DNA of 20,655 nt from Myxococcales bacterium (GCA_004554395.1 SFMP01000196.1:1-20655), one strand, 5' to 3'; counted from the first letter of the stretch, positions 1 to 9,153 are shown. Translations and numbers: made by a program. Notes: generated from the sequence alone by a model not told the origin.

Positions 1-89
1 GATGAAAATATGGTGCGTCGCTAGCTGTGCGAAAAAGCACGTGGCGGTGATAATTCCCATGAAATGGCTTGGTCGATGTGATAGTGTGC

Positions 90-163
90 GAGTTTGGGGG
101 CTTTTCTTTGATTCTCATAGGGAGTGGAGTTTGGGGGCTTTTCTTTGATTCTCATAGGGAGTG
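90..163. repeat. Two tandem copies of a 37-bp unit just upstream of phoH
   Basis: Positions 90-126 and 127-163 are identical 37-bp units, beginning GAGTTTGGGGGC and ending ATAGGGAGTG; a few bases of a third copy (GAGTT) follow immediately before the phoH start. The unit ends in AGGGAGTG, so the purine-rich ribosome-binding region of phoH lies inside the second copy and is duplicated 37 bases upstream. The first 89 bases of the window hold no gene I can support; a short hairpin (GTGC, six-base loop, GCAC) lies near 29-42. Confidence 0.9.
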
Positions 164-170
164 GAGTTAG

Positions 171-1130
171 ATGGCACGGACGGAGATAGCGTTTCCGAGT
201 TTGCCGAATGCGCGGCTTTTGTTTGGTAATCAAGACGTCAATTTGCGATATTTGGAGACGTCGCTCAATTTAGAGGCGCATTCCGATGGCAATAGCGTTC
301 GTTTAGTGGGGGATGCCTCGGCGGTAGACGTCGCTCAGAAGGCGCTTGTGGCGCTTTATGAGACGTCGAAACAGAATCGCGACGTGACAGTTTCGGAGTT
401 TGCCGAGATGTTGCAGGCGTTGCAAGGCGGAGAAACGGCGCGTGGCGGTTGCATATTGCTCACGAACGACAAGCGAGCGATTCGCCCGAAGACGCCGCGT
501 CAGGAGGCGTATGTCGAAGCGATACGCGAGAACGACATAGCGTTTGGCATTGGCCCTGCGGGGACTGGCAAGACGTATTTGGCGATGGCCATGGCTGTCG
601 ATGCTTTGTTGCGCAAGCGCGTGAAACGGATTGTGTTGGTGCGCCCGGCGGTCGAGGCTGGCGAGCGATTGGGATTTTTGCCCGGCGACATGGCCGAGAA
701 GGTCAATCCGTATTTGCGCCCGCTTTACGATGCGCTCTACGACATGGTCGATGCCGAACGGGCTCAACACTGGATCGACCAAGGCGCGATCGAAGTAGCA
801 CCGCTTGCGTTTATGCGTGGGCGCACGCTTAATCATGCCTTTATCATCCTCGACGAAGCCCAAAATGCGACGCATGAACAGATGAAGATGTTCCTCACGC
901 GGCTCGGGTTTGGTTCTAAAGCCATCGTGACGGGCGATTTGACGCAGACCGATTTGGGAAGTGGTGTTCGCTCTGGGTTAGCGCGTGCTGTCGATATCTT
1001 GGCCAATGTCGAGGGTATTGCGATTGTGCGATTGACTGAGAGCGATATCGTTCGACATCCGCTCGTTCAGCGCATTGTCAATGCTTACGAAAGATCAATT
1101 AGCAATGAGGAATTAGCAATTAGCAGTTAG
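171..1130 (+). CDS. phoH: PhoH-family ATPase (YbeZ/PhoL type)
   Basis: A 319-residue cytoplasmic P-loop ATPase of the PhoH family, associated in other bacteria with RNA and ribosome metabolism. The Walker A motif GPAGTGKT is at residues 128-135 (Lys134) and Walker B is FIILDEAQ with Asp228-Glu229. An N-terminal segment before residue about 110 has the KH/PhoH-N-like look of the family, and VRPAVEAGERLGFLPGD and VTGDLTQTD are further family signatures. The ATG at 171 is preceded by AGGGAG and GGAG inside the upstream duplication. Family members often sit in a phoH-pgpH-ybeY run; here pgpH follows but ybeY does not. The last eleven or so residues (SISNEELAISS) and the stop are encoded by the heptanucleotide repeat tract downstream, so the natural C-terminus probably lay near NAYER. 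Confidence 0.95.
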   Translation: MARTEIAFPSLPNARLLFGNQDVNLRYLETSLNLEAHSDGNSVRLVGDASAVDVAQKALVALYETSKQNRDVTVSEFAEMLQALQGGETARGGCILLTNDKRAIRPKTPRQEAYVEAIRENDIAFGIGPAGTGKTYLAMAMAVDALLRKRVKRIVLVRPAVEAGERLGFLPGDMAEKVNPYLRPLYDALYDMVDAERAQHWIDQGAIEVAPLAFMRGRTLNHAFIILDEAQNATHEQMKMFLTRLGFGSKAIVTGDLTQTDLGSGVRSGLARAVDILANVEGIAIVRLTESDIVRHPLVQRIVNAYERSISNEELAISS

Positions 1131-1600
1131 CAATTAGCAATGAGCAGAGAGCAATTAGCGATGAGCAATTAGCGATGAGCGATGAGCAATTAGCGATGAG
1201 CAATTAGCAATTAGCAATGAGCAATTAGCAATTAGCAATGGGCAGAGAGCAATGAGCAATGAGCAATGAGCAATTAGCAATGAGCAGAGAGCAATTAGCG
1301 ATGAGCAATTAGCGATGAGCAATGAGCAATGAGCAATGAGCAGAGAGCAATTGGCAATTAGCAATGGGCGATGAGCAATGAGCAGAGAGCAATGAACAGT
1401 GAACAGTGGTTGGAAGCTAGTAAGCAATAGTTAGATGGTTGTGTTTATGTTTAGTACTTGATGTTTAGGTTAGTAGTTAGGAGCAAGAAGTAAATTGCTA
1501 ATTGCTAATTCCTAATTGCTAATTAATAATGAGCAGAGATCAATGAGCGATGGTTAGGGACTAATTGCTAATTGCTAATTGCTAATTGCTAATTAATAAA
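1098..1600. repeat. Heptanucleotide-type short tandem repeat tract in both orientations
   Basis: This gene-free spacer between phoH and pgpH is mostly short units of the type AATTAGC, with variants AATGAGC, AGAGAGC and GATGAGC, running from inside the phoH 3' end to about 1405. After a less repetitive stretch (about 1410-1490), the same unit appears inverted as GCTAATT at about 1493-1525 and 1561-1595. The opposite orientations could fold the phoH-side RNA onto the pgpH-side RNA. The minus strand stays open as a Leu/Ile/Ala/Cys/Ser pentad repeat at 1155-1427, which is a by-product of the repeat. The rest of the spacer up to 1684 is AT-rich and holds a possible promoter and the pgpH ribosome-binding site. 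Confidence 0.9.
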
Positions 1601-1609
1601 CAGTATAAT
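1579..1609 (+). promoter_or_regulatory. Possible pgpH promoter at the edge of the repeat tract
   Basis: A perfect TATAAT lies at 1604-1609, about 75 bases before the pgpH start. The only -35-like elements are TTGCTA hexamers supplied by the inverted heptamer repeat; the one at 1579-1584 leaves a 19-bp spacer, longer than ideal, and the next phase leaves 12. The -10 match is direct; the promoter role is inference. Confidence 0.35.
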
Positions 1610-1684
1610 TATATAGATTGATTGTGAAATGAAAGATGCATCATTTGGATAATATCTCGGAGCCGGTAGGGCAAGGAAATCATC

Positions 1685-4600
1685 ATGAGAAGCGAGATGG
1701 ATGAATACCGACAGCGCGATAGTTTGAGTTTCGACAAAGTGCCGCGCAAGAAGAAGCAGTCGAGATTTTTGACGTTTGGCTTAGAAAACCCGTTGATATC
1801 GATCGGATTTATTGGGCTCGTCGTTTTATCCGTTATCTTGTGCGTCGGTAGCACGGGTGAAAGCGAATCGGGTGGAATGTCGCGTGCCGATATCGGTACG
1901 ATTGCAACGCACGATTACAAGGCGTCGCGCGATTTTACATTCGACCGAGTCGACCAAGAGGCGACCGACAGGATTCGCGATCAGCGCGTGTCGGAAGTTT
2001 TGCCCATCTATCGCTGGGATCGAGCATATCGAGATACGCTTTTGGCAAAGGTGCATCTCGTCTTTTTGAACATGCGCAATGGCTTGCAAGAAGAGGCATC
2101 GCGTTTATCGTCGGTTCGCGTTGCGTGCCACGAGCCCGGTGAAAGCGTCGATAAAGATGCTACGCGCCAAAAATGGGTCGATGCCCTACTATCGCCCTAC
2201 GCCGATAGTAGCGTATTTGAGCCGTATTTGTCGGTTTGTGCATTGAGCGATGCAGAGATTTCGGAGCAATTGACGCGCTGGACCGAAGTTCATCGCGATA
2301 GCTTTGTCCAATCGATGGGCTATGTCGTCGACGATACGACGTATGCATATTTGGCTTCGCATTGGTTTGCCGAATCGATCGAGACGAATTTGCGGGAGAT
2401 TTACGACGTCGTCCTCGACCGGATGATCGTTTCAACGCGCCAAGCGATCGATGGCATAGACGACATTAGTGTGCAATGGCTAGAGGGCGAAGAGCGGAAT
2501 TCAAAAGTCGTCGATAAATCCGAAAAATCGATGATTTCGACGTTAGAGTCGAGTGAGATGATGTTTTGGGGGCTCGCTCGCGAATCGTTTTCGCAAGCGC
2601 CCGAAGGGTTTTATCTCTATTTCAAACAATTTGTTCGACCGAATTTGACATACGACGAGGCGGCGACAGAGCGTGAACGCCAATCGGTACGCGATAAGAC
2701 GGCAGAATTGCGCGTCATCGAAGAGTATAAAAAAGGTCAGACGATCGTCGCGCGTGGTAATCCGATTCGCGCATCGCATTACGAAATATTTGAAAAGATG
2801 ACGCAATCGCAGGGCGATATCGAGAATCGCACGATTCATTGGATATCGCTCATTACGGTCGTCGGGGTGTTATTGTTCATGCTTTGGCGCAGTATGCGCG
2901 GAGGTGTACAGCGACAAAAGAGCCGCGATTTGGTTTACTTTGCATCGGGGATTCTCGTCTATGCGTTGAGTTTACGAGGATTTGTGTTGCTCAACGACGT
3001 TCTGGATTCGGTTTATCATTGGTCGTTTTCGATATTGTTATTATTCCCGTTTGCGGCGGGCCCGATGGTCATGCTCATCGTCGTGAGCCGGTTCTATGCC
3101 TATTTGTTTGGCATTGTGACGGCGGTCATTGCGAGTCTCATCGTCGAAGATCAGAGCTTGCTGATGGGTTATATCATCATCAGTTCGGTGGCAGGGTGCA
3201 TGTTGATGGAGCGGCCGAAGCGTAGCAATGTCGTTTTGCGTTATGGTGCCGTATTGGGCGCTGTGTCGGCTCTCATCGCGGTAGCGGCGTATTTGTTGCG
3301 CGGCGCGAATATGACGCATGTCGATTATTGGGTCGTCGCATTTTTGGGGCTTGCGAGTGGTTTTTTATCGGCAGGCGTCGTGACGATTGGTTTGCCCATC
3401 GCCGAGAGCGTTTTTGGTTACGTGACGTCGAATAAATTGCTCGAGCTTTCGAACTTGGAGCACCCAGCGCTCAAGGCGTTGTTTATGGAGGCTCCGGGAA
3501 CGTATCAACACTCGATCATGGTTGGCACGCTCAACGAAGCCGCCGCCGATGCGATCGGTGCAAATTCGATTTTAGCTCGCGTTGGCGGCTATTATCACGA
3601 CATTGGAAAAGTCAAAAATGCCCAATACTTTGCCGAGAATCAGCGCGGCGACAATCCGCATAATCGTCTCAATCCCAATATGAGTGCACTCATATTGAAA
3701 ACGCACGAGCGCGATGGGCTCGAAATTGCAAAGAAATATAAATTGCCCCAAGATATTCGCGATTTTATTGCAACGCATCACGGGACGAGTCGCATCGAGT
3801 ACTTCTATCAACGCGCGAAAGAGCAACAAGAACGCGTTCACGAAGAAGATTATCGATATCCTGGACCGCGTCCGCAGACGCGCGAAACGGGCATTTGCAT
3901 GGTTTCCGATATGGTCGAAGCGGCAGTGCGATCGTTGCCCGATAAGAGCCCCGATAAAATTCTCGTCCTCGTACACAAATTGATCAATCACAAGTTTTCC
4001 GATGGGCAGTTCGACGAATGCGACCTGACGTTGCGCGACTTGAACGATATCGCCAATGCCCTCATCGGCATATTAAATGCGTTCTATCACCATAGACCCG
4101 AATACCCCGACCAAAAGAAGGAGCGCGAGAAGATCGAAGCTGAAAAACGAGAAAAAGCCGAGGGAGCTAAAGAAAAATCGGATTCTGGCTCAGAAACAAA
4201 AGACAATTCAAAGAATTCGACGGCTGTGAAAGATAGTTCAGATAAATTGGAAAAAGCCGATTCATCTAAAGTCGATGGATCGAAAGATAAAGAGGCGAAA
4301 GCTACCGAGGCTAGCAATGCGCCCAAAGGCGATGGCACGTCGACAAAAGATGCGAAAGACGTAAAAGAGCCAAAAGACGCGAAATCGCCGAAAGATTCTA
4401 AAGACGCGAAATTATCGAAAGAAGCGAATGCATCGAAAGATGTCAAGGAAGTCAAAGAATCTATCGACGCGAAAGATGCCAAGGATGCGAAATCGCCAAA
4501 AGAATCGAAAGAGCTGAAGGAGTCGAAACCCCAGAAAGACCAGAAAGACCAGAAAGAGAGCAAAGACGCGAAAGACGCGAAAGACGCCAAAGATGCGAAG

Positions 4601-4975
4601 TCGTCGAAGGAATCGAACGAGAAGGCCACAAAGCAAGAACAAAAAAACAGCAAGGGTGCGAAGGGCGATTGTAGCTTCGCCGATGAATCGATGGTAGAAT
4701 CGACGGGTGCGGTTGAGGATTCTGGTGCGAGCGAAGAGAGCACTGTGGAAAGTCAAGCTGAGACAAACGAAGGTGACGATGGGACGGCAAGCGACGACAA
4801 GAGAGAAGTCGAAGCGTTGCTCAAAGAGGGCGAAGCCGACGATCGCGATGGCAATGGCAATGGTGAAACGCCGAAAACCGTCGACGCAGAAAGCGTGATG
4901 GCGACGATACAAGGAATTCAAGACGCATACGATTTGACATTCTCGAGTAAAGTTGACGTGTTTAAACGGAGCTAA
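1685..4975 (+). CDS. pgpH: 7TM-HD phosphohydrolase (PgpH/YqfF family, likely c-di-AMP phosphodiesterase) with long charged tail
   Basis: A 1096-residue integral membrane phosphohydrolase. Residues about 33-58 form the first membrane segment, then comes a large extracytoplasmic domain (7TMR-HDED type, about 70-380), a cluster of seven hydrophobic segments (about 385-590) and a cytoplasmic HD domain. HD metal ligands are all visible: His609 in GTYQHS, His638-Asp639 in YYHDIGK and His698-His699 in THHGT. Known relatives hydrolyse c-di-AMP; whether this lineage uses c-di-AMP cannot be read here. The ATG at 1685 has AAGGA at 1673-1677. The family normally ends soon after the HD domain (about 700-850 residues), but here about 290 residues follow from residue 805: a Lys/Asp/Ala/Ser repeat region, then an acidic stretch, then a short possibly amphipathic end. 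Confidence 0.93.
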   Translation: MRSEMDEYRQRDSLSFDKVPRKKKQSRFLTFGLENPLISIGFIGLVVLSVILCVGSTGESESGGMSRADIGTIATHDYKASRDFTFDRVDQEATDRIRDQRVSEVLPIYRWDRAYRDTLLAKVHLVFLNMRNGLQEEASRLSSVRVACHEPGESVDKDATRQKWVDALLSPYADSSVFEPYLSVCALSDAEISEQLTRWTEVHRDSFVQSMGYVVDDTTYAYLASHWFAESIETNLREIYDVVLDRMIVSTRQAIDGIDDISVQWLEGEERNSKVVDKSEKSMISTLESSEMMFWGLARESFSQAPEGFYLYFKQFVRPNLTYDEAATERERQSVRDKTAELRVIEEYKKGQTIVARGNPIRASHYEIFEKMTQSQGDIENRTIHWISLITVVGVLLFMLWRSMRGGVQRQKSRDLVYFASGILVYALSLRGFVLLNDVLDSVYHWSFSILLLFPFAAGPMVMLIVVSRFYAYLFGIVTAVIASLIVEDQSLLMGYIIISSVAGCMLMERPKRSNVVLRYGAVLGAVSALIAVAAYLLRGANMTHVDYWVVAFLGLASGFLSAGVVTIGLPIAESVFGYVTSNKLLELSNLEHPALKALFMEAPGTYQHSIMVGTLNEAAADAIGANSILARVGGYYHDIGKVKNAQYFAENQRGDNPHNRLNPNMSALILKTHERDGLEIAKKYKLPQDIRDFIATHHGTSRIEYFYQRAKEQQERVHEEDYRYPGPRPQTRETGICMVSDMVEAAVRSLPDKSPDKILVLVHKLINHKFSDGQFDECDLTLRDLNDIANALIGILNAFYHHRPEYPDQKKEREKIEAEKREKAEGAKEKSDSGSETKDNSKNSTAVKDSSDKLEKADSSKVDGSKDKEAKATEASNAPKGDGTSTKDAKDVKEPKDAKSPKDSKDAKLSKEANASKDVKEVKESIDAKDAKDAKSPKESKELKESKPQKDQKDQKESKDAKDAKDAKDAKSSKESNEKATKQEQKNSKGAKGDCSFADESMVESTGAVEDSGASEESTVESQAETNEGDDGTASDDKREVEALLKEGEADDRDGNGNGETPKTVDAESVMATIQGIQDAYDLTFSSKVDVFKRS
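4117..4660 (+). repeat. In-frame low-complexity KDAK/KESK repeat region inside pgpH
   Basis: About 180 codons encode degenerate repeats such as KDAKDAKSPKESK, built from AAAGACGCG-like triplets and longer direct repeats (for example three consecutive AAAGACGC units near 4563-4595). Reading frame is kept throughout. The antisense strand is also stop-free here, which creates long spurious minus-strand frames rich in Phe and Ser. Confidence 0.85.
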
Positions 4976-4983
4976 GCAAAGCA

Positions 4984-7900
4984 ATGAACGTGTACATTCC
5001 CAAGAATTGTAAATTGTTATCGGGTGATAGCGAAACGGGCGTTTTGCCAATTCAACCCCATGGACATTATGCCATAGAAGCGAGTGCAGGGACGGGGAAG
5101 ACGTACACGATATCGAAATTGTTTTTCGATTTAGTCGTTCGCGGTGTCGATCCAGCGGAGATATTGGTCACGACGTTTACGCGTGCGGCGACGGCTGAAC
5201 TCAAAAAACGACTTCACGATGAGATTCGCAATGCGATGAAAGCGTTCGTGGATAAGTCTAAGCCAGGCTCGGAGAGTGAGCCCGCGCCCGAAGATATGAC
5301 GGCGTATTGGCGAATCGATGACGAAGTGTATAAACGCCTATGCCGATGTGATGAAAAGTTTGGCTCGGTGACGATATCGACGCTCGATAGCTTGGTACAA
5401 AGGATATTGCGCGAAAACGCAGAATTGAGTTTGAGTTGTAGCGATTTCGAAGTGGCGCAACAATTCCAAACAGGCGATGCGTTTCGTCGTTTTATGACAG
5501 AAATCGTTCCGAATAATGAAATCTTGCTCGCGATCGTCAGCGCATATCCATCGATTGAAAGCCCAAAGCGCACGACATTGAGCGATGATTCAGCGTTTTA
5601 CCAAGATTTATCTTTTAGCAGTGAGCTCAAAAAATGTGCTCGTCGCGATGCTCAAAGTGTCGATTTGCTTGAATACAATGCGTTGAAATTTCGCGATTTT
5701 TATCATTTCATGGAATCGTATCGGAAGTGGTATGCCGAGTTTGTCGCCCTCGTGTCGACTATCGATCGCAAGCAATTTGTCGAATGGTGTGAGCGCTTCT
5801 CCAACGATCCTCCAAAATCGATTGGTTGGTCGCCACGTATCTTTTGCCTCAACTCAGAAGGTGATAATTCAGAAAGCGATTTAGTTTACTCGAATATCTA
5901 TTTTCGGTTGACTCAAAAACCAGACAATATGCGGAATTGGGCTTGGTTTTCGCGCCGATTAAAGGAGCTTTTGGACAAGAAAGTCGAGAAAACGAGTTGG
6001 GATGTCAACGAATCCGAGCGTTCCGAGGCGGCTGACGGTGAAGAAGTACAATTGGTCGATAGGAGAAGGCTATCGACGCAACGCGCCAAGCGCACTGCAC
6101 GTGTGCAGCGCGTGATCGATGCGCTCGGGAATTCGGCGAGCGCGATTGAATCGAAATACGAGCGATTTCGTGCACTGTTGAGTTGTTTGACCGTATGTTG
6201 CGTTGGGGCAAAACAACTCGTCGTGGCTTATTGTGTTAAACCGTATTTGCAATGCATTGACTACGACAAACAGATCAAACGCGCCTATGAATACGACGAT
6301 TTTACGCGCAATTTGATGAGATCGGCGAAAGCCGACGATGAAGATGGAAGAGAATTGATCGAAGCAGTGAAACGTCGATGGAAATGCGCAATCATCGATG
6401 AGTTTCAAGATACTAATGCGGATCAATGGGGATTTTTGAAAAAGTTCTTCCTCGATGAACAACATCAACTTTTTTTGATTGGCGATCCGAAGCAAGCGAT
6501 TTATGCATTCCGCGGCTGTGATGTGTTTATTTATCGCACGGCAGTCGATGATATCGTCGCAGCAGGGCAATGTGAAGGAGACGCAAACTCTGGCGTGTCG
6601 CAATGCAAACTGACGCTTGGAGAGAATTTCCGGTCGACGCCCGTGATGATCGACACAATTAATGCGCTATATCAATGTAAATGTAGCGTTTCAGAAAAGA
6701 AGAAAGCGAAGAAGGACAAAAAAAGTAAGGTCGAAGAGAATAATGAAAATGTTGAAAATAATGGAGGAACTAATCCACTGTTTTTGAACGAAGACGCTAT
6801 CATCGCATCGAATTATATCGATGACGATATCGATGAAAAAGTCAATCGATATGATGCCGTCACAGCAGGGCATAGAAGGTGGCATTGTATCGATAGGACG
6901 ACGGGGCGCGAAGTCGATGGACTGTCGGTGTATCAATGCAAAACGGACAAAGTTAGTGAGATTGATGGAGAATGGGCAGATGAAATCGTTCGCATTCTCA
7001 AAGAAGATTACGTGACGAATAGGATATGTTTTTTCGATGAAGATGCCTATGATAAGTATAAATCGTATACGGGCGATGAAAAGAAGAAGCAAGAATTATT
7101 CGATGAGGCATTTCGCCCGATCAAGTCGGTGTATTTATTATGTGAAAAGCGAACGGCTCTGAAGAAAGTTCGCAATGCCCTGTTGGCAAATGGGTTTGTC
7201 TTCGAAGATACAAAGAAACTCGGTAAATTATTTGGAAATCAAGAAAGCCTCGATTTGATACGTTTGATGTATGCTATCGACAACCCAGACAATAAAGAAT
7301 ACGTTGCCGCAGCGCTCAATACGATGTTCTTTGGTTTATCGTTGTATGATGTCGCCACACTCCTAGAAGCCCCCGAGAGTTGTGCCAAAGAGAAATTCAA
7401 AGAATGGTCGCGCATATCGAAAGATCGTCGGAAGTACTCGCTCATATTCGAAGATATTTTGAAGACGACGCGTTTTCGCGAACGGCTTAACGTCTTTTCG
7501 ACGACTGAGGCGCCTTATTGGAGAGTGCTACGCCTCGTGGATTTGCTCACCGAAAAGGCGACATACGAAGATATGACGTGGCATGAACTCGTCGAATATG
7601 CCATCGATGCGTATTGGAATGATATGAGCGAAGACGACGATTCAGACGTTGACGATGCCGAAGGCGTCTTTGTGAACAGTGGTTTGAAAATTCAAATGAA
7701 GACGATTCACAGTTGCAAAGGCCTCGAGGCCGATGTCGTTTTCACTGTGCTAGAGGCAAAAAAAACGTCAGTGAGGCATTCGCCCGATGTTTGTCACGAA
7801 AAGGTCGATGGGCAATGGAAGCAATTCATCGATGCCGAGGCGATCGCCGATGCTGATGAAAGTGAAAGATCTTCGGCATCAATGGAGGCAATGCTCGAAT

Positions 7901-9051
7901 CAGAACGATTGCTATACGTCGCATTGACTAGGGCAAAGTATCGCCTCCACGTCCCATTATCGGATAAAATCACCTATCCGCTAAGCAAAAAGTTGAATCA
8001 AGCACTGGAGGCGGCTCAGCCATTGATTAAAAAGACCGGTTATTGCATCGATCCAGCAATACTCGAAGATTTGGAAAAGAACTGTCGACGACGCGATAGA
8101 TTGAATCTGGCGGCCAATGCTAAGAAAGAGTTGCTGACGCTCGATGATGCATGGGTTGTCAATGTCAATGACAAAATTGTCGAATACGATGCGTTGAATA
8201 GCCGTTTAGCGCAACCCATTGCTCCATGGCTCGAGACGCGAGTTCGATATAATCATTCTTATTCGGAATTGAAACGTCAGAATACTGGCGCAAATGACGC
8301 CGATGGCAATAAACCCGACAATCCCATCGTGCCAAAAGCGCGAGTGAAAAGCGCGTTGCCAGGCGGAACGAATACGGGGTTGTTTTTGCACGAAGCATTT
8401 GAAAAAGTCGATTTCGAGCGAGTGAAACGCATACGCGATGCGTTTGCAGGTGAGGAAGGCGAGCTTTTTGATAGCTTGATTGCACTTCGAGAAAAGCATG
8501 CCAGCGGTGTCGATGAGAATGACGATTTGATGGGCGTGGAACAGTTGTTTTCGTCACTCGAGAGAAAGTATAAGTTTTCAAATAACCCAGCGGCAATCAA
8601 AGCGGCGAAGCGCATATTATATCGCACTTTGACGTCGATAGGGCATAAGTTTCTGGCCGATGGTATGGCGCTTTGCGATGCCGATAAAGTCATCAGTGAG
8701 ATGGAGTTTTTATCGAATTGCGAAGGGATGGAAGGCGTTGATGGTACATTTAACGCAGATTTCGATATGTTTAACGGTTCTATCGACTGCGCGTGCCGTT
8801 TCGACGATACTTGGTATATCATCGATTGGAAGAGCGACACCCTTGCCGATTATGGCGATGAATTCTTGCGCGATCACGTCGCCGAATCGTATGGCAATCA
8901 AGTGGCAATTTATACGAGTGCATTCAAAAAGTGGCTCGCCAGTATCGATCCAAATGGGTGGTGTACATTTGGTGGGATGATTTACGTGTTCTTGCGCGGC
9001 GTAGAGCCCGAGGGCGACACGGGGTTTTTCTGGATCAATCCACAGTCTTGA
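4984..9051 (+). CDS. recB: RecB-like UvrD/Rep-family helicase fused to PD-(D/E)XK nuclease
   Basis: A 1355-residue superfamily 1A helicase-nuclease resembling RecB, the subunit that unwinds and degrades DNA at double-strand breaks. Visible helicase motifs: Walker A ASAGTGKT (33-40), TTFTRAATAEL, DEFQDT (472-477), GDPKQAIYAFRG from residue 500, ENFRS from 547, TIHSCKGLE from 907 and VALTRAK (979-985). The nuclease follows: GLFLHEAFE with His1136, GSID with Asp1268, IIDWKS with Asp1281 and Lys1283, and Gln1306/Tyr1310 of the QxxxY box. All active-site residues are present. GDPKQAIYAFRGCDVFIY favours RecB over AddA. It is longer than typical RecB (about 1200), partly through a Lys/Glu/Asn-rich insert at residues about 568-590 after motif ENFRS. 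It starts eight bases after pgpH stops, so the two are probably cotranscribed; the SD (GGAG in the pgpH end) is weak. No recC or recD lies in the window. Confidence 0.92.
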   Translation: MNVYIPKNCKLLSGDSETGVLPIQPHGHYAIEASAGTGKTYTISKLFFDLVVRGVDPAEILVTTFTRAATAELKKRLHDEIRNAMKAFVDKSKPGSESEPAPEDMTAYWRIDDEVYKRLCRCDEKFGSVTISTLDSLVQRILRENAELSLSCSDFEVAQQFQTGDAFRRFMTEIVPNNEILLAIVSAYPSIESPKRTTLSDDSAFYQDLSFSSELKKCARRDAQSVDLLEYNALKFRDFYHFMESYRKWYAEFVALVSTIDRKQFVEWCERFSNDPPKSIGWSPRIFCLNSEGDNSESDLVYSNIYFRLTQKPDNMRNWAWFSRRLKELLDKKVEKTSWDVNESERSEAADGEEVQLVDRRRLSTQRAKRTARVQRVIDALGNSASAIESKYERFRALLSCLTVCCVGAKQLVVAYCVKPYLQCIDYDKQIKRAYEYDDFTRNLMRSAKADDEDGRELIEAVKRRWKCAIIDEFQDTNADQWGFLKKFFLDEQHQLFLIGDPKQAIYAFRGCDVFIYRTAVDDIVAAGQCEGDANSGVSQCKLTLGENFRSTPVMIDTINALYQCKCSVSEKKKAKKDKKSKVEENNENVENNGGTNPLFLNEDAIIASNYIDDDIDEKVNRYDAVTAGHRRWHCIDRTTGREVDGLSVYQCKTDKVSEIDGEWADEIVRILKEDYVTNRICFFDEDAYDKYKSYTGDEKKKQELFDEAFRPIKSVYLLCEKRTALKKVRNALLANGFVFEDTKKLGKLFGNQESLDLIRLMYAIDNPDNKEYVAAALNTMFFGLSLYDVATLLEAPESCAKEKFKEWSRISKDRRKYSLIFEDILKTTRFRERLNVFSTTEAPYWRVLRLVDLLTEKATYEDMTWHELVEYAIDAYWNDMSEDDDSDVDDAEGVFVNSGLKIQMKTIHSCKGLEADVVFTVLEAKKTSVRHSPDVCHEKVDGQWKQFIDAEAIADADESERSSASMEAMLESERLLYVALTRAKYRLHVPLSDKITYPLSKKLNQALEAAQPLIKKTGYCIDPAILEDLEKNCRRRDRLNLAANAKKELLTLDDAWVVNVNDKIVEYDALNSRLAQPIAPWLETRVRYNHSYSELKRQNTGANDADGNKPDNPIVPKARVKSALPGGTNTGLFLHEAFEKVDFERVKRIRDAFAGEEGELFDSLIALREKHASGVDENDDLMGVEQLFSSLERKYKFSNNPAAIKAAKRILYRTLTSIGHKFLADGMALCDADKVISEMEFLSNCEGMEGVDGTFNADFDMFNGSIDCACRFDDTWYIIDWKSDTLADYGDEFLRDHVAESYGNQVAIYTSAFKKWLASIDPNGWCTFGGMIYVFLRGVEPEGDTGFFWINPQS

Positions 9052-9052
9052 T

Positions 9053-9104
9053 GGGCGGGCATTGGTTGATGGAGTTAAACCCGCCCCAACGGGGCGGGCA
9101 TTGG
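9053..9104. repeat. Partial 39-bp duplication after recB
   Basis: GGGCGGGCATTGG occurs at 9053-9065 and again at 9092-9104, exactly 39 bp apart, directly after the recB stop. The same 39-bp spacing governs the unrelated-looking array at 9154-9305. Confidence 0.7.
9080..9098. terminator. GC-rich hairpin in the convergent spacer
   Basis: CCCGCCCC (9080-9087) and GGGGCGGG (9091-9098) form a perfect 8-bp stem with a three-base AAC loop, between recB (plus) and the 991-residue gene (minus). On the plus strand no U-run follows; on the minus strand the stem is followed by TTTAAC, a weak tail. A bidirectional terminator role fits the position but is inference. Confidence 0.5.
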
Positions 9105-9153
9105 CGTAGGCGTATGCGCGCAAGGGCGTAGCCCGAGCACATAGCCGTAGCGA

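Noticed and set aside
2..148. 48-codon frame at the window start (MKIWCVASCAKK...)
   Set aside because: It is truncated by the window edge, runs through the 37-bp duplication, and shows no SD or family signature.
1155..1427. Minus-strand 90-codon frame of repeating Leu-Leu-Ile-Ala-Asn/His-Cys-Ser
   Set aside because: It is the translation of the heptamer repeat itself, with no ribosome-binding site. Such peptides are common false annotations.
1098..1600. Heptamer tract as a CRISPR array
   Set aside because: Units are 6-7 bp with no unique spacers of fixed length, and no cas genes are present.
4087..4743. Minus-strand 218-codon Phe/Ser-rich frame opposite the pgpH tail
   Set aside because: It is antisense of the KDAK repeats, which contain few stop triplets in any frame. 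pgpH continues through in one frame.
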